In this document: positions 33,580 through 46,912 of the stretch, piece by piece
How the letters are laid out: the number at the start of each line of letters is the position of its first letter
Numbering within the stretch: position 1 is the first letter of the stretch
Assembly: GCF_030265065.1 (NCBI RefSeq)
Contig: NC_080400.1
Span: forward strand, 54,110,001 to 54,174,000
Length of the DNA: 64,000 bases
Source: Corythoichthys intestinalis
Taxonomy: Eukaryota > Chordata > Actinopteri > Syngnathiformes > Syngnathidae
Reading direction: 5' to 3'
Translations under genes and position numbers: made by a program
The notes under the pieces: model-generated
What the model saw: the letters and a program-made list of their open reading frames with translations, nothing else
Told to the model about the DNA's origin: nothing
Databases searched by the model: none

Positions 33580-34337
33580 ACTTCCTTGCATTTGACGGAA
33601 CCGGCTGGGAGATGATCGGCGATAGCATTTTAACACAGGCTCTCAAGCGCTACAAACCAGTGGGGGGCGTGCCGAGTCGCACCGAGCAGCCAATCGTTTC
33701 GTCCCCAAGGAGGAATTTCACTGCAAATGTAGACCGTAGAAATCTGGAGACTCTAAGGATTGACCGTTGGCTCGAGTCTACAGCAGGGGTGCCCAAGTCG
33801 GGTCTTGGAGAGCCCCTATCCAGCTTGTTTTCCATGTCTCCCTCCTTTACACACCTGAACCAAATGATCAGTTCATCAGCAAGCTCTGCAGGAGCCTGAT
33901 TATTTTGATTCAGGTGTGTCGGACAGTCGTGCACCCAGACCGGATGCGGAACTGTAGCCGGAGAAGGAGGCGGGGGCGGCGAAAACCGGAAGCCGAGGGC
34001 AAACGGGGTGCCGGTCCAGGCTACCTGACTGCGATCAACTGATTGCGCTTGCAAGACACCAGATTGGTGAAAACGTTTCCTCTCTACGGCCCTTTATGGA
34101 ATACTTTGCCCACCCTTGCTGTAGACTCTACGGGCTGACCATTGGCTCGAATGTCCTCAGCGATCGGGCTCCAGCCAGTCGCAGGCTTCTCTAGATCCTA
34201 CATTTTGGGCCAATGGCGGAGAACATGAGAGAGGCAAGGAGGGTGTTACTCTGAAGCTCAACACTGACAATTCCAGACCCACACCAGGGCCATGCAGTTT
34301 TTCATTGGCGCATTTCAAGTTTGATTTAACAGTAAAT

Positions 34338-34504
34338 CAGGGGAGAGCGCGTACGCAGTCCCCCACTACCATAAATTTTGCAGTTGAGATTCCCACATTT
34401 GGGGAATTCATAAAGGTCATCGAAACCGGAGTTGTGCAATGGTTAAGACTCGCCTTAGGAAAACCACCTGCTTGATCATGGTGTCTCCCCTGCCAGGTAA
34501 GTAT
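34338..34504 (-). ncRNA. RNU1: U1 snRNA (unit 12)
   Basis: 167 nt, G78 form. Confidence 0.96.
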
Positions 34505-35232
34505 GAGTTGCACGCCTCTGCAAAGCCGAGGTCTTGAGCGCGCAGGCCATCTTCGTTCATGAGCTCGTTTGTTACACACCTATAAAATAGTAACAAACAC
34601 TCATAATGGACAAGGCAACTACAGTAAAACTGTTAACGCACAACTAGTCGTCAACTGACTTGAACTTTAAATTAGCTTTAAAGAATGTGCAAAACAATCC
34701 CAGCATGCATTGCTGCTCCTCCAAAAGCTCAGCTGAAACGGTTGCCCGTACTCTGTCAATGTGCATGCGCCACTGAAAGCTACAGATGCTTTGAAATTGT
34801 AGTTATTTCTCAAAGCTAGGACAACCTTCCACTCACTTTCCTGTTTGTTTGGTCAGGAATAGACACTGCTGCTGACATGTTAGGGTCCAACCCGGAATGG
34901 ATGCTACGTGACTCTTCTGGGTTCAGACTGCAGGCATATCCGATTCCAGTCGGATTCCTCCTCCAATCAGATTTTTTTGAGCTGACTGTTCACACATTCT
35001 TTGTAAGGGTCCAAATCAGACCTGGGCCAGTTCAGAGGCCCACATTATTGACACACCTGACAGGTTCCTGTGGCAACAAAGACGTCATTCAGAGTAGAGT
35101 AAGGTCACGGACAGTCAAAACCCATCTGAGCTGCTCAGACAGAGAATATTGGATTTCGGCCGCCGCTCCTAACTGATTTCGTCACCGATTCGCTTTTCAG
35201 CAAGACTCGGTTTTGCTTTCACCAGTAGAAGG

Positions 35233-35420
35233 GGGCGCACCGTTCCTGGAGGTACTGCAATACCAGGTCGATGCATGGAGTGGATGGAGCAAGCTCCTAT
35301 TCCATCTCCTAGGCCCAAAAATCAATTTAATATATGGTACCCGGATAGGGGACGTATCAGATATTAAACTGATAAGAACAGATACTACACTTGATCTTAG
35401 CCAAAAGGCCGAGAAGCGAT
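35233..35420 (-). ncRNA. RNU2: U2 snRNA (unit 13, three-change variant)
   Basis: 188 nt with G82U (base 35339), G126A (35295) and G136A (35285). G82U breaks the C70-G82 pair of stem IIa. G126A replaces a G-U pair by A-U in stem III and matches human U2. The identical triple variant is in unit 19, 17,222 bp away. Confidence 0.95.
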
Positions 35421-36340
35421 AACCACAAACTGGCACGAGGGACAGGCTCATTCCAGCCAATCCGGCCTAAAGTCATGGTCACACATGTCAAATGACAAAA
35501 GCAACACGCATACACAAAAAATCTATCAAGACGGTCCAGCTGCGGCCTGCAGTAGTCACAGGGGGCGCGGTTGGCGGATGACAAACGCTTGATCTGATCG
35601 GTCGTTGAAAGCAAGGGAAACAAGCTCAAGCTGGTCAGAAGAGGAGACCCAAAACCATTCGTTCCTCCAGCATCTAATTTTAGAACTAGTATAGTCATCC
35701 TTTAAATTCATATGGTTAATTTTTGGCTAGGATTATAAAAGTCATAATGTTCCAAGGTCTAGTGAAGTTTAGTTGTGAAACCCCTTAAGTTAAGTTTAGA
35801 GTGAATCGTGGGTAATCAATTTCTTAGCCCCTCACACCCCAAGCTGTACTATTGGGGACGCCGGCGTCCCCTTGATTTCTCTGGGCCACAATGGCTGTTG
35901 TACTCGTCATAAAGACGTCATTTCTGGCCAGTATATAGACGAATAGTCGCTCTTTCATTCAACACCGGATGGCAGCACTGTCACATCTTCCCGCGGCGAC
36001 TGAAAACATCCAGTCGAAGTTCGCGTCACTGGCCTCCACCTGACATCTGCAATGTTTCATATCAGGTCTGTGCTAGAATAATCCATTTTTTCAGAATTGC
36101 GTCGACAAAATGACATCACAACGACAAGACAGGGGTAGAAGAAGGTGTGGAACACCAGCAGAAGAGCATCCAGTCTTCTCTGAACTACATTTTGGGCCAA
36201 TGGCGGTGGAACATGAGGAATGTATCCAGGGTGTGGCTCTGAAGCAGTTTGAAATCCCGGAGCATTTAGCCCATCGCTAACACGACAAGACTCACTTGGC
36301 CGAACAACACACCCTTTCACTTTGTTTTTACCGTATAGAA

Positions 36341-36452
36341 AGGTCTGCTTAGCAGAACTTCAAAAATTGACTCAAACTCTTGCTGTTCCTCCCCACGGAA
36401 ATCTTTAGTAAAAGGCGAAAGATTTATACGGTCTGAAAAGGAACAAGAGTGT
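36341..36452 (-). ncRNA. RNU5: U5 snRNA (unit 13)
   Basis: 112 nt, G80 form. The MITE upstream reads ATTTTAATTCAGG instead of ATTTTGATTCAGG, shared with units 18-20. Confidence 0.95.
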
Positions 36453-37210
36453 ACTTCCTTGCATTTGACGGAACCGGCTGGGAGATGATCGGCGATAGCA
36501 TTTTAACACAGGCTCTCAAGCGCTACAAACCAGTGGGGGGCGTGCCGAGTCGCACCGAGCAGCCAATCGTTTCGTCCCCAAGGAGGAATTTCACTGCAAA
36601 TGTAGACCGTAGAAATCTGGAGACTCTAAGGATTGACCGTTGGCTCGAGTCTACAGCAGGGGTGCCCAAGTCGGGTCTTGGAGAGCCCCTATCCAGCTTG
36701 TTTTCCATGTCTCCCTCCTTTACACACCTGAACCAAATGATCAGTTCATCAGCAAGCTCTGCAGGAGCCTGATTATTTTAATTCAGGTGTGTCGGACAGT
36801 CGTGCACCCAGACCGGATGCGGAACTGTAGCCGGAGAAGGAGGCGGGGGCGGCGAAAACCGGAAGCCGAGGGCAAACGGGGTGCCGGTCCAGGCTACCTG
36901 ACTGCGATCAACTGATTGCGCTTGCAAGACACCAGATTGGTGAAAACGTTTCCTCTCTACGGCCCTTTATGGAATACTTTGCCCACCCTTGCTGTAGACT
37001 CTACGGGCTGACCATTGGCTCGAATGTCCTCAGCGATCGGGCTCCAGCCAGTCGCAGGCTTCTCTAGATCCTACATTTTGGGCCAATGGCGGAGAACATG
37101 AGAGAGGCAAGGAGGGTGTTACTCTGAAGCTCAACACTGACAATTCCAGACCCACACCAGGGCCATGCAGTTTTTCATTGGCGCATTTCAAGTTTGATTT
37201 AACAGTAAAT

Positions 37211-37377
37211 CAGGGGAGAGCGCGTACGCAGTCCCCCACTACCATAAATTTTGCAGTTGAGATTCCCACATTTGGGGAATTCATAAAGGTCATCGAAACC
37301 GGAGTTGTGCAATGGTTAAGACTCGCCTTAGGAAAACCACCTGCTTGATCATGGTGTCTCCCCTGCCAGGTAAGTAT
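37211..37377 (-). ncRNA. RNU1: U1 snRNA (unit 13)
   Basis: 167 nt, G78 form. Confidence 0.96.
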
Positions 37378-38105
37378 GAGTTGCACGCCTCTGCAAAGCC
37401 GAGGTCTTGAGCGCGCAGGCCATCTTCGTTCATGAGCTCGTTTGTTACACACCTATAAAATAGTAACAAACACTCATAATGGACAAGGCAACTACAGTAA
37501 AACTGTTAACGCACAACTAGTCGTCAACTGACTTGAACTTTAAATTAGCTTTAAAGAATGTGCAAAACAATCCCAGCATGCATTGCTGCTCCTCCAAAAG
37601 CTCAGCTGAAACGGTTGCCCGTACTCTGTCAATGTGCATGCGCCACTGAAAGCTACAGATGCTTTGAAATTGTAGTTATTTCTCAAAGCTAGGACAACCT
37701 TCCACTCACTTTCCTGTTTGTTTGGTCAGGAATAGACACTGCTGCTGACATGTTAGGGTCCAACCCGGAATGGATGCTACGTGACTCTTCTGGGTTCAGA
37801 CTGCAGGCATATCCGATTCCAGTCGGATTCCTCCTCCAATCAGATTTTTTTGAGCTGACTGTTCACACATTCTTTGTAAGGGTCCAAATCAGACCTGGGC
37901 CAGTTCAGAGGCCCACATTATTGACACACCTGACAGGTTCCTGTGGCAACAAAGACGTCATTCAGAGTAGAGTAAGGTCACGGACAGTCAAAACCCATCT
38001 GAGCTGCTCAGACAGAGAATATTGGATTTCGGCCGCCGCTCCTAACTGATTTCGTCACCGATTCGCTTTTCAGCAAGACTCGGTTTTGCTTTCACCAGTA
38101 GAAGG

Positions 38106-38293
38106 GGGCGCACCGTTCCTGGAGGTACTGCAATACCAGGTCGATGCATGGAGTGGACGGAGCAAGCCCCTATTCCATCTCCTAGGCCCAAAAATCAATT
38201 TAATATATGGTCCCCGGATAGGGGACGTATCAGATATTAAACTGATAAGAACAGATACTACACTTGATCTTAGCCAAAAGGCCGAGAAGCGAT
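38106..38293 (-). ncRNA. RNU2: U2 snRNA (unit 14)
   Basis: 188 nt, consensus sequence. Confidence 0.97.
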
Positions 38294-39213
38294 AACCACA
38301 AACTGGCACGAGGGACAGGCTCATTCCAGCCAATCCGGCCTAAAGTCATGGTCACACATGTCAAATGACAAAAGCAACACGCATACACAAAAAATCTATC
38401 AAGACGGTCCAGCTGCGGCCTGCAGTAGTCACAGGGGGCGCGGTTGGCGGATGACAAACGCTTGATCTGATCGGTCGTTGAAAGCAAGGGAAACAAGCTC
38501 AAGCTGGTCAGAAGAGGAGACCCAAAACCATTCGTTCCTCCAGCATCTAATTTTAGAACTAGTATAGTCATCCTTTAAATTCATATGGTTAATTTTTGGC
38601 TAGGATTATAAAAGTCATAATGTTCCAAGGTCTAGTGAAGTTTAGTTGTGAAACCCCTTAAGTTAAGTTTAGAGTGAATCGTGGGTAATCAATTTCTTAG
38701 CCCCTCACACCCCAAGCTGTACTATTGGGGACGCCGGCGTCCCCTTGATTTCTCTGGGCCACAATGGCTGTTGTACTCGTCATAAAGACGTCATTTCTGG
38801 CCAGTATATAGACGAATAGTCGCTCTTTCATTCAACACCGGATGGCAGCACTGTCACATCTTCCCGCGGCGACTGAAAACATCCAGTCGAAGTTCGCGTC
38901 ACTGGCCTCCACCTGACATCTGCAATGTTTCATATCAGGTCTGTGCTAGAATAATCCATTTTTTCAGAATTGCGTCGACAAAATGACATCACAACGACAA
39001 GACAGGGGTAGAAGAAGGTGTGGAACACCAGCAGAAGAGCATCCAGCCTTCTCTGAACTACATTTTGGGCCAATGGCGGTGGAACATGAGGAATGTATCC
39101 AGGGTGTGGCTCTGAAGCAGTTTGATATCCCGGAGCATTTAGCCCATCGCTAACACGACAAGACTCACTTGGCCGAACAACACACCCTTTCACTTTGTTT
39201 TTACCGTATAGAA

Positions 39214-39325
39214 AGGTCTGCGTAGTAGAACTTCAAAAATTGACTCAAACTCTTGCTGTTCCTCCCCACGGAAATCTTTAGTAAAAGGCGAAAGATTTAT
39301 ACGGTCTGAAAAGGAACAAGAGTGT
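39214..39325 (-). ncRNA. RNU5: U5 snRNA (unit 14, 3' hairpin changes)
   Basis: 112 nt with A104C in the 3' hairpin loop (base 39222) and G100A (39226), which breaks the G100-C106 pair. A104C is shared with units 16 and 21; G100A is private. Stem-loop I and Sm site are intact, but the 3' hairpin is weakened. Confidence 0.92.
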
Positions 39326-40083
39326 TCTGCCTTGCATTTGACGGAACCGGCTGGGAGATGATCGGCGATAGCATTTTAACACAGGCTCTCAAGCGCTACA
39401 AACCAGTGGGGGGCGTGCCGAGTCGCACCGAGCAGCCAATCGTTTCGTCCCCAAGGAGGAATTTCACTGCAAATGTAGACCGTAGAAATCTGGAGACTCT
39501 AAGGATTGACCGTTGGCTCGAGTCTACAGCAGGGGTGCCCAAGTCGGGTCTTGGAGAGCCCCTATCCAGCTTGTTTTCCATGTCTCCCTCCTTTACACAC
39601 CTGAACCAAATGATCAGTTCATCAGCAAGCTCTGCAGGAGCCTGATTATTTTGATTCAGGTGTGTCGGACAGTCGTGCACCCAGACCGGATGCGGAACTG
39701 TAGCCGGAGAAGGAGGCGGGGGCGGCGAAAACCGGAAGCCGAGGGCAAACGGGGTGCCGGTCCAGGCTACCTGACTGCGATCAACTGATTGCGCTTGCAA
39801 GACACCAGATTGGTGAAAACGTTTCCTCTCTACGGCCCTTTATGGAATACTTTGCCCACCCTTGCTGTAGACTCTACGGGCTGACCATTGGCTCGAATGT
39901 CCTCAGCGATCGGGCTCCAGCCAGTCGCAAGCTTCTCTAGATCCTACATTTTGGGCCAATGGCGGAGAACATGAGAGAGGCAAGGAGGGTGTTACTCTGA
40001 AGCTCAACACTGACAATTCCAGACCCACACCAGGGCCATGCAGTTTTTCATTGGCGCATTTCAAGTTTGATTTAACAGTAAAT

Positions 40084-40250
40084 CAGGGGAGAGCGCGTAC
40101 GCAGTCCCCCACTACCATAAATTTTGCAGTTGAGATTCCCACATTTGGGGAATTCATAAAGGTCATCGAAACCGGAGTTGTGCAATGGTTAAGACTCGCC
40201 TTAGGAAAACCACCTGCTTGATCATGGTGTCTCCCCTGCCAGGTAAGTAT
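40084..40250 (-). ncRNA. RNU1: U1 snRNA (unit 14)
   Basis: 167 nt, G78 form. The base next to the start region reads GTATGATTTG instead of GTATGAGTTG, as in units 16 and 21. Confidence 0.96.
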
Positions 40251-40978
40251 GATTTGCACGCCTCTGCAAAGCCGAGGTCTTGAGCGCGCAGGCCATCTTC
40301 GTTCATGAGCTCGTTTGTTACACACCTATAAAATAGTAACAAACACACATAATGGACAAGGCAACTACAGTAAAACTGTCAACGCACAACTAGTCGTCAA
40401 CTGACTTGAACTTTAAATTAGCTTTAAAGAATGTGCAAAACAATCCCAGCATGCATTGCTGCTCCTCCAAAAGCTCAGCTGAAACGGTTGCCCGTACTCT
40501 GTCAATGTGCATGCGCCACTGAAAGCTACAGATGCTTTGAAATTGTAGTTATTTCTCAAAGCTAGGACAACCTTCCACTCACTTTCCTGTTTGTTTGGTC
40601 AGGAATAGACACTGCTGCTGACATGTTAGGGTCCAACCCGGAATGGATGCTACGTGACTCTTCTGGGTTCAGACTGCAGGCATATCCGATTCCAGTCGGA
40701 TTCCTCCTCCAATCAGATTTTTTTGAGCTGACTGTTCACACATTCTTTGTAAGGGTCCAAATCAGACATGGGCCAGTTCAGAGGCCCACATTATTGACAC
40801 ACCTGACAGGTTCCTGTGGCAACAAAGACGTCATTCAGAGTAGAGTAAGGTCACGGACAGTCAAAACCCATCTGAGCTGCTCAGACAGAGAATATTGGAT
40901 TTCGGCCGCCGCTCCTAACTGATTTCGTCACCGATTCGCTTTTCAGCAAGACTCGGTTTTGCTTTCACCAGTAGAAGG

Positions 40979-41166
40979 GGGCGCACCGTTCCTGGAGGTA
41001 CTGCAATACCAGGTCGATGCATGGAGTGGACGGAGCAAGCCCCTATTCCATCCCCTAGGCCCAAAAATCAATTTAATATATGGTCCCCGGATAGGGGACG
41101 TATCAGATATTAAACTGATAAGAACAGATACTACACTTGATCTTAGCCAAAAGGCCGAGAAGCGAT
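40979..41166 (-). ncRNA. RNU2: U2 snRNA (unit 15, A114G)
   Basis: 188 nt with G at nt 114 (base 41053) in the outer part of stem III; shared with units 17 and 22. Confidence 0.96.
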
Positions 41167-42086
41167 AACCACAAACTGGCACGAGGGACAGGCTCATTCC
41201 AGCCAATCCGGCCTAAAGTCATGGTCACACATGTCAAATGACAAAAGCAACACGCATACACAAAAAATCTATCAAGACGGTCCAGCTGCGGCCTGCAGTA
41301 GTCACAGGGGGCGCGGTTGGCGGATGACAAACGCTTGATCTGATCGGTCGTTGAAAGCAAGGGAAACAAGCTCAAGCTGGTCAGAAGAGGAGACCCAAAA
41401 CCATTCGTTCCTCCAGCATCTAATTTTAGAACTAGTATAGTCATCCTTTAAATTCATATGGTTAATTTTTGGCTAGGATTATAAAAGTCATAATGTTCCA
41501 AGGTCTAGTGAAGTTTAGTTGTGAAACCCCTTAAGTTAAGTTTAGAGTGAATCGTGGGTAATCAATTTCTTAGCCCCTCACACCCCAAGCTGTACTATTG
41601 GGGACGCCGGCGTCCCCTTGATTTCTCTGGGCCACAATGGCTGTTGTACTCGTCATAAAGACGTCATTTCTGGCCAGTATATAGACGAATAGTCGCTCTT
41701 TCATTCAACACCGGATGGCAGCACTGTCACATCTTCCCGCGGCGACTGAAAACATCCAGTCGAAGTTCGCGTCACTGGCCTCCACCTGACATCTGCAATG
41801 TTTCATATCAGGTCTGTGCTAGAATAATCCATTTTTTCAGAATTGCGTCGACAAAATGACATCACAACGACAAGACAGGGGTAGAAGAAGGTGTGGAACA
41901 CCAGCAGAAGAGCATCCAGTCTTCTCTGAACTACATTTTGGGCCAATGGCGGTGGAACATGAGGAATGTATCCAGGGTGTGGCTCTGAAGCAGTTTGAAA
42001 TCCCGGAGCATTTAGCCCATCGCTAACACGACAAGACTCACTTGGCCGAACAACACACCCTTTCACTTTGTTTTTACCGTATAGAA

Positions 42087-42198
42087 AGGTCTGCTTAGCA
42101 GAACTTCAAAAATTGACTTAAACTCTTGCTGTTCCTCCCCACGGAAATCTTTAGTAAAAGGCGAAAGATTTATACGGTCTGAAAAGGAACAAGAGTGT
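42087..42198 (-). ncRNA. RNU5: U5 snRNA (unit 15)
   Basis: 112 nt, A80 form, as in units 1, 4-7 and 22. Confidence 0.95.
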
Positions 42199-42956
42199 AC
42201 TTCCTTGCATTTGACGGAACCGGCTGGGAGATGATCGGCGATAGCATTTTAACACAGGCTCTCAAGCGCTACAAACCAGTGGGGGGCGTGCCGAGTCGCA
42301 CCGAGCAGCCAATCGTTTCGTCCCCAAGGAGGAATTTCACTGCAAATGTAGACCGTAGAAATCTGGAGACTCTAAGGATTGACCGTTGGCTCGAGTCTAC
42401 AGCAGGGGTGCCCAAGTCGGGTCTTGGAGAGCCCCTATCCAGCTTGTTTTCCATGTCTCCCTCCTTTACACACCTGAACCAAATGATCAGTTCATCAGCA
42501 AGCTCTGCAGGAGCCTGATTATTTTGATTCAGGTGTGTCGGACAGTCGTGCACCCAGACCGGATGCGGAACTGTAGCCGGAGAAGGAGGCGGGGGCGGCG
42601 AAAACCGGAAGCCGAGGGCAAACGGGGTGCCGGTCCAGGCTACCTGACTGCGATCAACTGATTGCGCTTGCAAGACACCAGATTGGTGAAAACGTTTCCT
42701 CTCTACGGCCCTTTATGGAATACTTTGCCCACCCTTGCTGTAGACTCTACGGGCTGACCATTGGCTCGAATGTCCTCAGCGATCGGGCTCCAGCCAGTCG
42801 CAGGCTTCTCTAGATCCTACATTTTGGGCCAATGGCGGAGAACATGAGAGAGGCAAGGAGGGTGTTACTCTGAAGCTCAACACTGACAATTCCAGACCCA
42901 CACCAGGGCCATGCAGTTTTTCATTGGCGCATTTCAAGTTTGATTTAACAGTAAAT

Positions 42957-43123
42957 CAGGGGAGAGCGCGTACGCAGTCCCCCACTACCATAAATTTTGC
43001 AGGTGAGATTCCCACATTTGGGGAATTCATAAAGGTCATCGAAACCGGAGTTGTGCAATGGTTAAGACTCGCCTTAGGAAAACCACCTGCTTGATCATGG
43101 TGTCTCCCCTGCCAGGTAAGTAT
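42957..43123 (-). ncRNA. RNU1: U1 snRNA (unit 15, A121C)
   Basis: 167 nt, G78 form with C at nt 121 (base 43003). C121 could pair with G16 and lengthen helix H by one pair. Shared only with unit 22. Confidence 0.95.
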
Positions 43124-43851
43124 GAGTTGCACGCCTCTGCAAAGCCGAGGTCTTGAGCGCGCAGGCCATCTTCGTTCATGAGCTCGTTTGTTACACACCT
43201 ATAAAATAGTAACAAACACTCATAATGGACAAGGCAACTACAGTAAAACTGTTAACGCACAACTAGTCGTCAACTGACTTGAACTTTAAATTAGCTTTAA
43301 AGAATGTGCAAAACAATCCCAGCATGCATTGCTGCTCCTCCAAAAGCTCAGCTGAAACGGTTGCCCGTACTCTGTCAATGTGCATGCGCCACTGAAAGCT
43401 CCAGATGCTTTGAAATTGTAGTTATTTCTCAAAGCTAGGACAACCTTCCACTCACTTTCCTGTTTGTTTGGTCAGGAATAGACACTGCTGCTGACATGTT
43501 AGGGTCCAACCCGGAATGGATGCTACGTGACTCTTCTGGGTTCAGACTGCAGGCATATCCGATTCCAGTCGGATTCCTCCTCCAATCAGATTTTTTTGAG
43601 CTGACTGTTCACACATTCTTTGTAAGGGTCCAAATCAGACCTGGGCCAGTTCAGAGGCCCACATTATTGACACACCTGACAGGTTCCTGTGGCAACAAAG
43701 ACGTCATTCAGAGTAGAGTAAGGTCACGGACAGTCAAAACCCATCTGAGCTGCTCAGACAGAGAATATGGGATTTCGGCCGCCGCTCCTAACTGATTTCG
43801 TCACCGATTCGCTTTTCAGCAAGACTCGGTTTTGCTTTCACCAGTAGAAGG

Positions 43852-44039
43852 GGGCGCACCGTTCCTGGAGGTACTGCAATACCAGGTCGATGCATGGAGT
43901 GGACGGAGCAAGCCCCTATTCCATCTCCTAGGCCCAAAAATCAATTTAATATATGGTCCCCGGATAGGGGACGTATCAGATATTAAACTGATAAGAACAG
44001 ATACTACACTTGATCTTAGCCAAAAGGCCGAGAAGCGAT
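43852..44039 (-). ncRNA. RNU2: U2 snRNA (unit 16)
   Basis: 188 nt, consensus. The 3' flank has the GAATATGGG variant of units 6, 8 and 23. Confidence 0.97.
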
Positions 44040-44959
44040 AACCACAAACTGGCACGAGGGACAGGCTCATTCCAGCCAATCCGGCCTAAAGTCATGGTCA
44101 CACATGTCAAATGACAAAAGCAACACGCATACACAAAAAATCTATCAAGACGGTCCAGCTGCGGCCTGCAGTAGTCACAGGGGGCGCGGTTGGCGGATGA
44201 CAAACGCTTGATCTGATCGGTCGTTGAAAGCAAGGGAAACAAGCTCAAGCTGGTCAGAAGAGGAGACCCAAAACCATTCGTTCCTCCAGCATCTAATTTT
44301 AGAACTAGTATAGTCATCCTTTAAATTCATATGGTTAATTTTTGGCTAGGATTATAAAAGTCATAATGTTCCAAGGTCTAGTGAAGTTTAGTTGTGAAAC
44401 CCCTTAAGTTAAGTTTAGAGTGAATCGTGGGTAATCAATTTCTTAGCCCCTCACACCCCAAGCTGTACTATTGGGGACGCCGGCGTCCCCTTGATTTCTC
44501 TGGGCCACAATGGCTGTTGTACTCGTCATAAAGACGTCATTTCTGGCCAGTATATAGACGAATAGTCGCTCTTTCATTCAACACCGGATGGCAGCACTGT
44601 CACATCTTCCCGCGGCGACTGAAAACATCCAGTCGAAGTTCGCGTCACTGGCCTCCACCTGACATCTGCAATGTTTCATATCAGGTCTGTGCTAGAATAA
44701 TCCATTTTTTCAGAATTGCGTCGACAAAATGACATCACAACGACAAGACAGGGGTAGAAGAAGGTGTGGAACACCAGCAGAAGAGCATCCAGCCTTCTCT
44801 GAACTACATTTTGGGCCAATGGCGGTGGAACATGAGGAATGTATCCAGGGTGTGGCTCTGAAGCAGTTTGATATCCCGGAGCATTTAGCCCATCGCTAAC
44901 ACGACAAGACTCACTTGGCCGAACAACACACCCTTTCACTTTGTTTTTACCGTATAGAA

Positions 44960-45071
44960 AGGTCTGCGTAGCAGAACTTCAAAAATTGACTCAAACTCTT
45001 GCTGTTCCTCCCCACGGAAATCTTTAGTAAAAGGCGAAAGATTTATACGGTCTGAAAAGGAACAAGAGTGT
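44960..45071 (-). ncRNA. RNU5: U5 snRNA (unit 16, A104C)
   Basis: 112 nt, G80 form, with only the hairpin-loop change A104C of the 14/16/21 haplotype. Confidence 0.95.
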
Positions 45072-45829
45072 TCTGCCTTGCATTTGACGGAACCGGCTGG
45101 GAGATGATCGGCGATAGCATTTTAACACAGGCTCTCAAGCGCTACAAACCAGTGGGGGGCGTGCCGAGTCGCACCGAGCAGCCAATCGTTTCGTCCCCAA
45201 GGAGGAATTTCACTGCAAATGTAGACCGTAGAAATCTGGAGACTCTAAGGATTGACCGTTGGCTCGAGTCTACAGCAGGGGTGCCCAAGTCGGGTCTTGG
45301 AGAGCCCCTATCCAGCTTGTTTTCCATGTCTCCCTCCTTTACACACCTGAACCAAATGATCAGTTCATCAGCAAGCTCTGCAGGAGCCTGATTATTTTGA
45401 TTCAGGTGTGTCGGACAGTCGTGCACCCAGACCGGATGCGGAACTGTAGCCGGAGAAGGAGGCGGGGGCGGCGAAAACCGGAAGCCGAGGGCAAACGGGG
45501 TGCCGGTCCAGGCTACCTGACTGCGATCAACTGATTGCGCTTGCAAGACACCAGATTGGTGAAAACGTTTCCTCTCTACGGCCCTTTATGGAATACTTTG
45601 CCCACCCTTGCTGTAGACTCTACGGGCTGACCATTGGCTCGAATGTCCTCAGCGATCGGGCTCCAGCCAGTCGCAAGCTTCTCTAGATCCTACATTTTGG
45701 GCCAATGGCGGAGAACATGAGAGAGGCAAGGAGGGTGTTACTCTGAAGCTCAACACTGACAATTCCAGACCCACACCAGGGCCATGCAGTTTTTCATTGG
45801 CGCATTTCAAGTTTGATTTAACAGTAAAT

Positions 45830-45996
45830 CAGGGGAGAGCGCGTACGCAGTCCCCCACTACCATAAATTTTGCAGTTGAGATTCCCACATTTGGGGAACT
45901 CATAAAGGTCATCGAAACCGGAGTTGTGCAATGGTTAAGACTCGCCTTAGGAAAACCACCTGCTTGATCATGGTGTCTCCCCTGCCAGGTAAGTAT
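45830..45996 (-). ncRNA. RNU1: U1 snRNA (unit 16, A98G)
   Basis: 167 nt, G78 form. A98G (base 45899) changes an A-U pair of stem III to G-U, so the stem is kept. Confidence 0.95.
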
Positions 45997-46724
45997 GATT
46001 TGCACGCCTCTGCAAAGCCGAGGTCTTGAGCGCGCAGGCCATCTTCGTTCATGAGCTTGTTTGTTACACACCTATAAAATAGTAACAAACACACATAATG
46101 GACAAGGCAACTACAGTAAAACTGTCAACGCACAACTAGTCGTCAACTGACTTGAACTTTAAATTAGCTTTAAAGAATGTGCAAAACAATCCCAGCATGC
46201 ATTGCTGCTCCTCCAAAAGCTCAGCTGAAACGGTTGCCCGTACTCTGTCAATGTGCATGCGCCACTGAAAGCTACAGATGCTTTGAAATTGTAGTTATTT
46301 CTCAAAGCTAGGACAACCTTCCACTCACTTTCCTGTTTGTTTGGTCAGGAATAGACACTGCTGCTGACATGTTAGGGTCCAACCCGGAATGGATGCTACG
46401 TGACTCTTCTGGGTTCAGACTGCAGGCATATCCGATTCCAGTCGGATTCCTCCTCCAATCAGATTTTTTTGAGCTGACTGTTCACACATTCTTTGTAAGG
46501 GTCCAAATCAGACATGGGCCAGTTCAGAGGCCCACATTATTGACACACCTGACAGGTTCCTGTGGCAACAAAGACGTCATTCAGAGTAGAGTAAGGTCAC
46601 GGACAGTCAAAACCCATCTGAGCTGCTCAGACAGAGAATATTGGATTTCGGCCGCCGCTCCTAACTGATTTCGTCACCGATTCGCTTTTCAGCAAGACTC
46701 GGTTTTGCTTTCACCAGTAGAAGG

Positions 46725-46912
46725 GGGCGCACCGTTCCTGGAGGTACTGCAATACCAGGTCGATGCATGGAGTGGACGGAGCAAGCCCCTATTCCATCCC
46801 CTAGGCCCAAAAATCAATTTAATATATGGTCCCCGGATAGGGGACGTATCAGATATTAAACTGATAAGAACAGATACTACACTTGATCTTAGCCAAAAGG
46901 CCGAGAAGCGAT
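46725..46912 (-). ncRNA. RNU2: U2 snRNA (unit 17, A114G)
   Basis: 188 nt, same A114G variant as units 15 and 22. Confidence 0.96.
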
